From assembly GCA_001872165.1 (NCBI GenBank), contig MNXK01000144.1:1-7970 (forward strand): a DNA stretch of 7,970 nucleotides, in the 5' to 3' direction. The notes beneath the pieces are model-generated. The model did not search any database. It was not told the origin of the DNA and saw only the letters and a program-made list of their open reading frames with translations. This stretch comes from Anaerolineae bacterium CG2_30_58_95 (GTDB lineage: Bacteria; Chloroflexota; Anaerolineae; Anaerolineales; Villigracilaceae). The translations under genes and the position numbers were made by a program. The stretch's first letter is position 1. The number at the start of each line of letters is the position of its first letter. Shown here piece by piece: positions 1 through 5,549 of the stretch.

Positions 1-1
1 C

Positions 2-316
2 GAAACGGTCTCCTCGACTTCGCTCGGAGCAGGAGCAGGCCCCGGGTCCGGAGAGAAACGGCCACGCGTGGTTGTAGGGTTCGCCGCCGAGAGTCGCGAT
101 CTGTTGGAGAACGCTGCCGCGAAACTGGCGTCCAAAAAACTGGACGTGATCGCCGCCAACGACATCACCGCCCCCGACGCCGGTTTTGGCGCGGACGCCA
201 ACCGCGTCACCCTCATCTACGCTGACGGAAGGAAAGAAGCCTTGCCGCTGATGAGTAAGACAGAAGTTGCGGAAACAATCGTCGCACGCCTCGCCGCTCT
301 GCTGGAGAACAAGTGA
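2..316 (+). CDS. coaBC: CoaBC C-terminal part (phosphopantothenoylcysteine synthetase domain), 5' truncated
   Basis: The frame is open from the left edge, so this is the C-terminal end of a longer gene. CoaBC joins cysteine to 4'-phosphopantothenate (CoaB domain) and decarboxylates the product (CoaC domain) in coenzyme A synthesis, in the cytoplasm. The visible part has the CoaB landmarks: VVGFAAES, then KLASKKLDVIAANDI with the conserved lysine and AND, then a GF-ADANRVTLIYADG stretch and a final helix, as in E. coli Dfp. The ATG/GTG-like codon at 68 is internal, not a start. Just before the VVGFAAE strand lies a Gly/Ala/Ser/Pro-rich stretch (about bases 11-55, TSLGAGAGPGSG), which looks like a low-complexity insertion compared with E. 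coli. The stop TGA overlaps the GTG start of the next gene by 4 bp, so the two are probably translationally coupled. Confidence 0.92.
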   Translation, partial: ETVSSTSLGAGAGPGSGEKRPRVVVGFAAESRDLLENAAAKLASKKLDVIAANDITAPDAGFGADANRVTLIYADGRKEALPLMSKTEVAETIVARLAALLENK

Positions 317-1047
317 CCCGCATCCTGGTAATCTCCGATATTCACGCCAATTTGACCGCGCTGGAGGCCGTGCTGGCCGACGGCGGGAATGTGGACGAAA
401 CCTGGTGCCTGGGGGATATCGTCGGCTACGGCCCAGACCCAAACGAATGTGTCCAGAGGATCCGCAGCCTGCCCAAGCTGACATGCCTGATGGGCAACCA
501 TGATACGGCCGCAGCCGGCAGTTTGGCGCTGGCAGCTTTTAATCACGATGCCCGCCGGTCACTCGTGTGGCATAAGGAGACGCTCTCCGATGAAAGTTTG
601 ACCTTTCTGACCGGCTTGCCACGCGAGGTGGTGGTGTGTGGCGAGGTCTCGCTGGCGCACGGCAGCCCGCGCGACCCGATCTGGGAGTACGTGATGAACA
701 CCTTGACCGCCCGCCTCAACCTGGGCTTCTTCTCGACCCCCTGGTGCTTCGTCGGACATTCGCACATGCAGGTGGTGTTCCAACATCGCGCCATGCGAGA
801 TAGCGTGGACATCGTCGTCCCCGCGGCGGGCGAGAGTTACGAGCTGACTGAGCGCGCCATCCTGAACCCAGGCTCGGTCGGGCAGCCGCGCGACCGCGAT
901 CCGCGGGCCGCCTATGCGCTGTTCTACCCTGAGACGAAGGTCTGGGAGCCGCGCCGGGTGGAATACGACATCCCGGCGGTGCAAAAGCGCATCCTGGAGG
1001 CTGGCCTGCCTCCCCGACATGCCGAGCGGCTGGCAGGAGGCTGGTGA
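313..1047 (+). CDS. Calcineurin-like metallophosphoesterase (YfcE/MJ0936-like)
   Basis: A 244-residue cytoplasmic phosphoesterase with a complete dimetal site: SDIHAN (D9, H11), GDIVGYG (D35), GNHD (N62, H63), AHGS (H116) and GHSH (148-151). A conserved NPGSVGQPRD stretch near residues 185-195 is typical of the small YfcE/MJ0936-like group, whose members hydrolyse phosphodiesters or nucleotide substrates. The physiological substrate cannot be told from the sequence. The GTG start at 313 is chosen because it places the SDIHAN strand at residue 8, has GGAG five to six bases upstream, and sits in a GTGA overlap with the coaBC stop, so the gene very probably belongs to the coaBC operon. Its last codons (AERLAGGW) lie inside the first copy of a 70-bp tandem repeat, so the repeat has shaped its C-terminus. 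There is no signal peptide. Confidence 0.93.
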   Translation: MTRILVISDIHANLTALEAVLADGGNVDETWCLGDIVGYGPDPNECVQRIRSLPKLTCLMGNHDTAAAGSLALAAFNHDARRSLVWHKETLSDESLTFLTGLPREVVVCGEVSLAHGSPRDPIWEYVMNTLTARLNLGFFSTPWCFVGHSHMQVVFQHRAMRDSVDIVVPAAGESYELTERAILNPGSVGQPRDRDPRAAYALFYPETKVWEPRRVEYDIPAVQKRILEAGLPPRHAERLAGGW

Positions 1048-1190
1048 GATAGAGGATGAAGGATGAAAGATGAAGGATGAAAGCCGTCACGCCGAGCAGT
1101 TCGGAGAAGGCTGGTGAGATAAAGGATGAAGGATGAAAGATGAAGGATGAAAGTCGTCATGCCGAGCAGATCGCAGGAGGTTGGTAATAT
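1015..1190 (+). repeat. 70-bp tandem repeat, two copies plus a partial third
   Basis: Units start at about 1015, 1085 and 1155, with an exact 70-base offset: CTGGTGAGAT at 1041 and again at 1111, TTGGTAATAT at 1181; GCCGAGC at 1021, 1091 and 1161; AGGATGAAGGATGAAAG in the first two. The first unit contains the 3' end and stop codon of the metallophosphoesterase gene. The partial third unit provides AGGAGG (1175-1180) and the ATG (1189) of the NUDIX gene. Each full unit holds an inner heptamer array, GGATGAA (third copy AGATGAA), four units at 1054-1081 and again at 1124-1151. This repeat fills the whole 141-bp gap between the genes, which shows no other promoter or terminator. Confidence 0.93.
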
Positions 1191-1191
1191 G
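1175..1191 (+). promoter_or_regulatory. Shine-Dalgarno site fixing the NUDIX start
   Basis: A full AGGAGG at 1175-1180 lies 8 bases before the ATG at 1189. It decides in favour of this start over the in-frame ATG at 1147, which lies in the heptamer repeat and would add 14 repeat-encoded residues. Confidence 0.85.
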
Positions 1192-1821
1192 GCAGCCGAC
1201 AACGAGCCGCGCTGGCTGGAGTGGGCCAGGCGCCTGCAAGCCCTCGCCCAGAACGGCCTGACTTTCTCCCGGAATCCCTTCGAGATCGAGCGTTACGAAG
1301 CCGTGCGGCAGGTCGCGGCGGAGATGATGGCAGCCGGTTCAGGCGCTGACCTGGAGATGATCCTGGATTTGTTCGAGGATAACGTGGGCTACATGACCCC
1401 CAAAGTGGACACGCGCGGGGTTGTCTTTCGCGAGGGTGCGCTCCTGCTGGTCAATGAGTTATTGGATCACAAATGGACACTGCCCGGCGGCTGGGCCGAC
1501 GTCAATGAGGCCCCCAGCGTGGCCGTAGTGCGCGAGATCCACGAGGAGGCCGGTTTCGAGACGCGCGCCGTGAAGCTGCTGGCCGTCTACGACCGTACGA
1601 AACAAGGCCACGTGCCGCCTCATCCTTTTAGCGCATACAAACTATTCTTCCGCTGCGAGATCACCGGCGGCGCGCCAGCCGAAAGCATCGAGACCAGTGG
1701 AGCGTCCTTCTTCCGGGAGAATGAGATCCCAGAGCTATCCCTGGCGCGGGTGACCCCATCCCAGATCGCCCGCATGTTCGAGCATTACCGTCACCCAGAA
1801 TGGCCGACGGATTTCGATTAG
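1189..1821 (+). CDS. NUDIX hydrolase with NUDIX_N_2-type N-terminal domain
   Basis: A 210-residue soluble protein with a perfect NUDIX box (G-x5-E-x7-RE-U-x-EE-x-G-U) at residues 101-123: GGWADVNE, then seven residues, then REIHEEAGF. The metal-binding glutamates E116, E119 and E120 are present. An N-terminal helical region (about 5-65: WLEWARRLQALAQNGL, then ERYEAVRQVAAEMMA) precedes TPKVDTRGVVF. This order matches NUDIX proteins with the extra N-terminal domain seen in B. subtilis YjhB-like and CDP-choline pyrophosphatase-like enzymes. They cleave nucleoside diphosphates linked to another group; the substrate here is not determined. The start at 1189 is set by the AGGAGG upstream. It runs in the same direction as the phosphoesterase but is separated by the 70-bp repeat, so co-transcription is possible but unproven. 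The next gap (1822-1963) shows no clear terminator. Confidence 0.93.
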   Translation: MAADNEPRWLEWARRLQALAQNGLTFSRNPFEIERYEAVRQVAAEMMAAGSGADLEMILDLFEDNVGYMTPKVDTRGVVFREGALLLVNELLDHKWTLPGGWADVNEAPSVAVVREIHEEAGFETRAVKLLAVYDRTKQGHVPPHPFSAYKLFFRCEITGGAPAESIETSGASFFRENEIPELSLARVTPSQIARMFEHYRHPEWPTDFD

Positions 1822-1846
1822 GCTTGCTGACAATATTTTTACGCAT

Positions 1847-1873
1847 CGAATTACTCGAATTGACCGAATTACT
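1847..1873 (+). repeat. Nonamer tandem repeat, three copies
   Basis: Three 9-base units in exact register: CGAATTACT (1847), CGAATTGAC (1856), CGAATTACT (1865). They lie in the 142-bp gap between the NUDIX and DUF4349 genes. Two similar words, TTGCTGACAA (1824-1833) and TTGCCTGACAA (1874-1884), flank the array. I see no convincing promoter or terminator hairpin in the rest of this gap. Confidence 0.8.
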
Positions 1874-1963
1874 TTGCCTGACAAGTATCAGCGGAACTTT
1901 TTCCAAACACAGTGCGTCTATTGCGCAAAACCCATCCGAAATTTATTCTCAGGAGGAGAAGCC

Positions 1964-2938
1964 ATGTTCAAGCAAACCGTACTTGCCACAATCATCATCA
2001 TCGCTGCTTTGCTATCTGCCTGCGGCGTTAGAGCAGCCAGCACGCCGTCGCCAGAGATCTATTCCCAGCCGGGAGGCGTTGCGCAGGAGTCCGCCGCGCC
2101 GATGGAAATGCCCTCGGCCGATGTTGCCCGAACATCGGTCAGCGGTGTCGCCAACGCCGCCAACGCCACGACCTCGGACCGGCTGGTCATCATGAACGCT
2201 GACCTGACGGTCGTCGTCAAAGACCCGCAGGCCAAGATGGACGCCATCTCCCAGATGGCAACGAGCATGGGTGGCTTCGTTGTCTCGATGAACATGTACC
2301 AGACCTACATGCAAAATGGCGATACTGCCCCGCAAGGGGCCATCTCCATCCGCGTCCCGGCCGACAAGTTGGACACTGCCATGAGCCAGATCAAAGCCGA
2401 TGCCGTCGAGGTGCAGAATGAAACACGTTCCGGCGAAGATGTGACCGCGCAATACACGGATCTGAAAAGCCAATTGACCAACCTGGAGTTGGCCGAAAAG
2501 GAACTCCAGGCCATCATGGAAGAAGCCAAGAACAATCCCAACTCCACTACCACTTCCAAGACACAAGATGTGCTGGCTGTCTATAATCAAATCGTTGCCG
2601 TGCGCGGGCAGATCGAACAGATCAAAGGCCAGATGCAGTATTATGAGCAGTCATCGAGCTATTCGCTCATCAATGTGACCCTGATCGCCGAGAAAACCAT
2701 CAAGCCGGTCGAGATCGGCGGCTGGCAGCCCAAGGGTGTGGCGCTCGAGGCCATCCAGAGACTGGTCAACTTCCTGGAAGGTTTCGTCAACTTCCTGATC
2801 CGCTTCTTCCTGTACTACCTGTGGGTGCTGGTACTCATCTTCGGCCCGATTGCGCTGGTCATCTGGGGCATCGTGGCCGCTGTACGCAAGAACAAGGCGA
2901 AGAAAGTAAAGAAAGCCGCACAGGCCAGTAAGCAGTAA
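1964..2938 (+). CDS. DUF4349-domain membrane lipoprotein
   Basis: A 324-residue envelope protein. Residues 1-20 form a lipoprotein signal peptide: K3, a hydrophobic core, then the lipobox LSAC with C20 as the likely lipidated residue. A Ser/Pro/Ala-rich linker (about 21-70) leads to a DUF4349 domain beginning at DRLVIMNADLTVVVKDP. It includes GAISIRVPADKLDTAM, the conserved ETRSGEDVTAQYTDLKSQLTNLE stretch, a coiled-coil-like helical pair (about 165-225) and SYSLINVTLI. A transmembrane helix (about 282-304) is followed by a Lys-rich tail. The protein would thus be anchored at both ends with the domain outside the cytoplasm. The molecular function of DUF4349 is not established. The start at 1964 is chosen for its strong AGGAGGAG seven bases upstream and the signal peptide directly after; the frame is open further upstream (to 1874) but that would bury the signal. 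The last codons and stop lie in a heptamer repeat. Confidence 0.92.
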   Translation: MFKQTVLATIIIIAALLSACGVRAASTPSPEIYSQPGGVAQESAAPMEMPSADVARTSVSGVANAANATTSDRLVIMNADLTVVVKDPQAKMDAISQMATSMGGFVVSMNMYQTYMQNGDTAPQGAISIRVPADKLDTAMSQIKADAVEVQNETRSGEDVTAQYTDLKSQLTNLELAEKELQAIMEEAKNNPNSTTTSKTQDVLAVYNQIVAVRGQIEQIKGQMQYYEQSSSYSLINVTLIAEKTIKPVEIGGWQPKGVALEAIQRLVNFLEGFVNFLIRFFLYYLWVLVLIFGPIALVIWGIVAAVRKNKAKKVKKAAQASKQ

Positions 2939-2968
2939 TCAGTGATCAGTTTTCAGTGATCAGTAGAC
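2927..2968 (+). repeat. Heptamer array AGTNNTC, six units, overlapping the DUF4349 stop
   Basis: Six 7-base units in perfect register: AGTAAGC, AGTAATC, AGTGATC, AGTTTTC, AGTGATC, AGTAGAC. The first unit and part of the second encode the final Ser-Lys-Gln of the upstream protein, and the second supplies its TAA. The end of the array runs into the terminator hairpin. The same family recurs at 4261-4302. Confidence 0.9.
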
Positions 2969-3002
2969 CTGGCAGGTTCCCCAAAAACCTGTCAGGTCTT
3001 TT
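2965..3002 (+). terminator. Rho-independent terminator after the DUF4349 gene
   Basis: A 14-bp stem pairs 2965-2978 (AGACCTGGCAGGTT) with 2986-2999 (AACCTGTCAGGTCT). The only non-Watson-Crick pair is one G-U. The loop is 7 bases (2979-2985), and the stem is followed by a short T-run (2999-3002). It starts 26 bases after the DUF4349 stop. Each arm is itself nearly palindromic (ACCTG-N-CAGGT). The T-run is short, so read-through into rsmG is possible. Confidence 0.85.
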
Positions 3003-3015
3003 ATAATCAAGGGAA
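3002..3015 (+). promoter_or_regulatory. -10 box of a leaderless rsmG promoter
   Basis: A perfect TATAAT at 3002-3007 is followed by seven bases and then the A of the rsmG ATG at 3015, the normal distance to a transcription start. No usable Shine-Dalgarno is present: AGGGA directly abuts the ATG. The -35 region is poor because it falls in the terminator hairpin. The start point is inferred. Confidence 0.6.
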
Positions 3016-3725
3016 TGGACAAACTCGCCCGTGAGGCGCAACAACTCTTCGGCATCCACCTGACCGGACGGCAGGTGGTGGCCTTGATTCATTACGAACG
3101 CGAACTGCTGGACTGGAACCAGAAATTCAACCTGACCGCGATCCATGATGCGGAAGGAATCCGCACCAAGCACTTTCTCGACTCTTTCTCCTGCGTGCTG
3201 GCGTGGAAAGGAAATCCCCCCTCGCGCCTGGTGGATATCGGCACCGGCGCGGGATTCCCCGGCCTGCCGCTGAAAATCCTGTATCCTGCCATGCGCCTGA
3301 CGCTGGTCGAATCGGTCGGCAAGAAGGCCAGGTTCTGCCGCCACATCGTGTCCGAGATGAAAATGGAGGGTGTGGAGGTGCTCACGGCGCGCGCCGAGGA
3401 GGTCGGGCAAATGGCCGCGCACCGCGAGCAATACGATTGGGCCGTAGCGCGCGCCGTGGCCGACCTGCCGGTGCTGGCGGAGTATCTCCTCCCCCTGCTA
3501 CAGGTTAACGGCCACATGCTGGCGCAGAAAGGGGTCAGCGGCCCGGCGGAAGTCCACAAAGCGGAGCCAGCCCTCAAGATGCTCGGCGGCCAAATGCGGC
3601 AGTTGATCCCCGTCACACTGCCGGGCGTGGCCGATGAACACTATCTTGTGGTGATTGATAAAGTCGCTGCGACGCCGGGGCAATATCCGCGCAAGTCGGG
3701 CATCCCGGCGAAGAAGCCGCTGTAG
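3015..3725 (+). CDS. rsmG: 16S rRNA (guanine-N7) methyltransferase RsmG (GidB)
   Basis: A 236-residue cytoplasmic methyltransferase that uses S-adenosylmethionine to methylate N7 of G527 (E. coli numbering) in 16S rRNA. Family landmarks in order: WNQKFNLTAI (34-43), KHFLDS (52-57), SAM motif I VDIGTGAGFPGLPL (73-86), LVESVGKKARF (about 97-107), then RAVADL, and the usual C-terminal YPRKSGIPAKKPL. Length is normal for the family. The ATG at 3015 gives the expected N-terminus and lies seven bases after a perfect TATAAT, so the mRNA is probably leaderless. The gene stands alone: a terminator precedes it and the next gene is convergent. In many bacteria this gene sits with mnmG or parAB, which are not seen here. 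Confidence 0.97.
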   Translation: MDKLAREAQQLFGIHLTGRQVVALIHYERELLDWNQKFNLTAIHDAEGIRTKHFLDSFSCVLAWKGNPPSRLVDIGTGAGFPGLPLKILYPAMRLTLVESVGKKARFCRHIVSEMKMEGVEVLTARAEEVGQMAAHREQYDWAVARAVADLPVLAEYLLPLLQVNGHMLAQKGVSGPAEVHKAEPALKMLGGQMRQLIPVTLPGVADEHYLVVIDKVAATPGQYPRKSGIPAKKPL

Positions 3726-3764
3726 CAAGATCAAGTTCTTGAACCGCGAAGGGCGCGACCCCCA

Positions 3765-3802
3765 ACCCGCAGGGTGCTTCCCTACCCGCAGGGTGCTTCG
3801 CG
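3765..3802 (+). repeat. 19-bp tandem direct repeat in the convergent gap
   Basis: Two adjacent 19-base units begin at 3765 and 3784. They share ACCCGCAGGGTGCTTC and differ at the end (CCT against GCG). Each unit contains a small ACCC-GCA-GGGT inverted repeat. They lie in the gene-free gap 3726-3879 between the ends of rsmG and the cupin gene, which also holds CGCGAAG-rich words and the inverted repeat at 3796-3827. Confidence 0.85.
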
Positions 3803-3827
3803 AAAGGGACGCTACGCGGTCGCGAAG
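3796..3827. terminator. Inverted repeat, possible bidirectional terminator
   Basis: CTTCGCGA (3796-3803) and TCGCGAAG (3820-3827) form a perfect 8-bp stem with a 16-base loop. It lies between two genes that converge, where a shared terminator would be expected. No T-run follows on either strand, so termination is a guess from position and pairing. Confidence 0.4.
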
Positions 3828-3879
3828 AACGGGGGCAGGTAGTTACGTCAAAGTCCTCGCGCAGGAGAATCGCGAACCG

Positions 3880-4242
3880 TCAGCATCCCTTCCCAATGAT
3901 CCTTATCTCATCCGGCTTGTTGGGGATCATGCACAGGAACTCGAAATTCTCCTCCCCCACATTCTGATACCAATGCGGCACGCCCTCCGGGATGAAAACC
4001 ATATCCCCGGCCTGAACATCGAATACTTCATCACCAATGCCGATGCGGGCATGGCCGCGCAGCACGTACTGCTCGTGCTCGACCGTATTGGTATGGTTGG
4101 GCATCCCACCGCCGGGCTGCATGACGAAACGCCGCATGGCAAAGTTCGGCCCCTCCTGCGAAGAGATGAGCACCTGGATGGTGGTCTTATCCCCGGCCTT
4201 GACCGGCTCCACAGGGATATCGTTCGCGTGTTTGACAGACAT
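3880..4242 (-). CDS. Small single-domain cupin protein
   Basis: A 120-residue single cupin barrel, probably metal-binding and cytoplasmic. Motif 1 is seen as NHTNTVEHEQYVLRG (49-63) and motif 2 as GDMVFIPEGVPHWYQN (79-94), which fits G-x5-P-x-G-x2-H-x3-N. Likely metal ligands are H50, E57 and H90, with H56 nearby; the second His of the classic HxH is N52. Small cupins of this kind include sugar isomerases, dioxygenases and non-enzymatic sensors, and nothing here picks a reaction. The ATG at 4242 has AAGGAGG upstream on the minus strand. The gene is the last of a same-strand run, 44 bp after recF, with the heptamer array in that gap, so it is probably co-transcribed with recF. Confidence 0.9.
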   Translation of the reverse strand: MSVKHANDIPVEPVKAGDKTTIQVLISSQEGPNFAMRRFVMQPGGGMPNHTNTVEHEQYVLRGHARIGIGDEVFDVQAGDMVFIPEGVPHWYQNVGEENFEFLCMIPNKPDEIRIIGKGC

Positions 4243-4260
4243 CCTTCCTCCTTACCGACA

Positions 4261-4302
4261 ACTGAACACCGATTACTGAACACTGATCACTGACCACTGA
4301 CT
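4261..4302 (-). repeat. Heptamer array AGTNNTC family, six units, overlapping the recF stop
   Basis: On the plus strand there are six 7-base units in exact register: ACTGAAC, ACCGATT, ACTGAAC, ACTGATC, ACTGACC, ACTGACT. Read on the minus strand they become AGTGGTC, AGTGATC, AGTGTTC, AGTAATC and so on, the same family as the array at 2927-2968. The array encodes the last Ser-Gly-Gln of RecF and its TGA, and fills most of the gap before the cupin gene. Confidence 0.9.
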
Positions 4303-5489
4303 TTGCCATCCTCCACTCGCCAAACCTTGACCCGTTCAATGAAGCCAGGCGCGAACAGATTCATGTCAGTAGTGGTCAGCAAGGCTTGTTCGCTTTTTTC
4401 GATATAAGCCAGCAAATCAACGCGGCGCTGGATATCCAACTCGGCCAGCACCTCGTCGAGCAGCAGCACCGGCCACTGGCCGGTCCTCTTCTTCATCCAT
4501 TCGACCTCGGCCAGCTTGAGCGCCAGCAGGGTCGTGCGCACCTGACCGCGCGAGCCGTAATCGCCCAGGTCAATGCCGTTGGACAGAAAACGCAGCTCGT
4601 CGCGGTGCGGGCCGAGGGTCGTCATGCCGCGCGCGATCTCCTCGCTGCGCACTTCCTGCAGCCGTCGCAGAAAATCCTGCTGGATCTCTTCCAAAGTCAG
4701 CTTGCCCCTGTCAACCGGCTCGTTGAGCAGCATGGCGATCTGGCCGTGCGGGCGCGGCAGCGGGTCGTAGGCCGGCAGGTAGTTCAGGCGCAGCACCTCC
4801 TGGCGGTGGGTCAGCTCGAAATGCACGCGGGCGGCCAATTTCTCGATCTCCTGCACCGCCTGGATACGGGCCAGGATGATCTGCGCGCCGCTGCTCGCCA
4901 GGTTAGCATCCCAAGGATCCAATTGCGAGGCATCTCCGCCGCGCTCGTTGAGCAGCTTGAGCAGGGCATTGCGCTGCGTCAGCGCCTGTCCGTACTCGTT
5001 CAGGGTACGGGCATACGCTGGGATCGTCTGCGCCAGCGCCAGGTTCAGGTGACGGCGGCGCTCTTCCGGGCCGCCCTCGATGATCTGCATCATCTGGGGG
5101 ATGAAGATGACGGCGTTGAAGTGGCCGATCACCTCCGAGAGCGGACGCTTGACGCCGTCGAGGAGGATTTCCTTGCGCAGCCTTTGACCGTTTACACCAC
5201 TCGGTTCGAGAATTAAGCGCACCTCGAGCTTGTGTGCCGTTGGCCCGCGCGTGTACTCTGCTACCAGGCGCGCCACCGCTAACTCCTGGCGTGCAGCGAT
5301 GAAATTGACCAGTTGCCGGTCCAGGTGCGTTTGCATAGACGTGAACGCGGCCAGGAAATAGATAGCTTCCAGTATGCTGGTTTTGCCCTGGGAATTGCTC
5401 CCCACCAGCAGAACAACCCGCCTCGGTATGTCAATATCAAGGCGGGCAAAGTTGCGGAAGTTGGTCAGGGAGAGGTGGGTCAAAAACAT
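4287..5489 (-). CDS. recF: DNA replication and repair protein RecF
   Basis: A 400-residue SMC-like ATPase that binds gapped DNA and, with RecO and RecR, helps load RecA in recombinational repair. It begins MFLTHLSLTNFRNF, the typical RecF N-terminus. Walker A is GSNSQGKTS (30-38). The family stretch GGPEERRRHLNLAL, then YGQALTQRNALLK, lies in the middle, followed by LGPHRDEL. The ABC-type signature GSRGQVRTTLLALKLAE starts at about 312, and Walker B with D-loop PVLLLDEVLAELD spans 340-352. It is slightly longer than most RecF proteins. The start at 5489 is chosen because it gives the conserved N-terminus and has AGGGAG five bases upstream; the in-frame ATG at 5543 adds 18 unrelated residues and lacks such a site. 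The gene sits between def and a cupin gene, not in the dnaA-dnaN-recF-gyrB cluster found in many bacteria. Its last codons fall in a heptamer array. Confidence 0.97.
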   Translation of the reverse strand: MFLTHLSLTNFRNFARLDIDIPRRVVLLVGSNSQGKTSILEAIYFLAAFTSMQTHLDRQLVNFIAARQELAVARLVAEYTRGPTAHKLEVRLILEPSGVNGQRLRKEILLDGVKRPLSEVIGHFNAVIFIPQMMQIIEGGPEERRRHLNLALAQTIPAYARTLNEYGQALTQRNALLKLLNERGGDASQLDPWDANLASSGAQIILARIQAVQEIEKLAARVHFELTHRQEVLRLNYLPAYDPLPRPHGQIAMLLNEPVDRGKLTLEEIQQDFLRRLQEVRSEEIARGMTTLGPHRDELRFLSNGIDLGDYGSRGQVRTTLLALKLAEVEWMKKRTGQWPVLLLDEVLAELDIQRRVDLLAYIEKSEQALLTTTDMNLFAPGFIERVKVWRVEDGKVSGQ

Positions 5490-5494
5490 AGTTG

Positions 5495-5519
5495 CTCCCT
5501 GCGCCGTCCGCGGCGCAGG
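5495..5519 (-). promoter_or_regulatory. RNA hairpin overlapping the recF ribosome binding site
   Basis: A perfect 9-bp GC-rich stem, CCTGCGCCG (5498-5506) with CGGCGCAGG (5511-5519), closes on a 4-base loop. In the recF mRNA its 3' arm ends in AGG, which is half of the AGGGAG Shine-Dalgarno (5500 down to 5495), only 9 bases before the ATG. A second small hairpin (5525-5529 with 5534-5538) lies just upstream. No T-run follows, so it is more likely to control translation than to terminate. This is inference from pairing alone. Confidence 0.6.
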
Positions 5520-5549
5520 TTGGCCGCCGGGGACGGCGACCAAAGCATA

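Noticed and set aside
1147..1188. Upstream ATG extending the NUDIX protein by 14 residues
   Set aside because: The extension is encoded by the 70-bp repeat, and the ATG at 1189 has a full AGGAGG at good spacing.
1015..1190. CRISPR array
   Set aside because: The repeats are head-to-tail without unique spacers, and no cas gene is near.
1921..1949. TTGCGC / TATTCT promoter before the DUF4349 gene
   Set aside because: Match is weak on both boxes and transcription would begin inside the Shine-Dalgarno site.
1874..1963. Upstream in-frame start for the DUF4349 protein
   Set aside because: It would place 30 residues before a clear lipoprotein signal peptide, and the ATG at 1964 has a strong AGGAGGAG.
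4386..5216. Long plus-strand open frame of 276 codons across recF
   Set aside because: It is fully antisense to a clearly conserved recF and has no recognisable domain; long shadow frames are common in GC-rich genes. Similar antisense frames at 559-1020, 2012-2590 and 5653-6339 were rejected for the same reason.
5490..5543. Upstream ATG at 5543 for recF
   Set aside because: The added 18 residues come from the GC-rich hairpin region and do not match the RecF N-terminus, which begins at MFLTHLSLTNFRNF.
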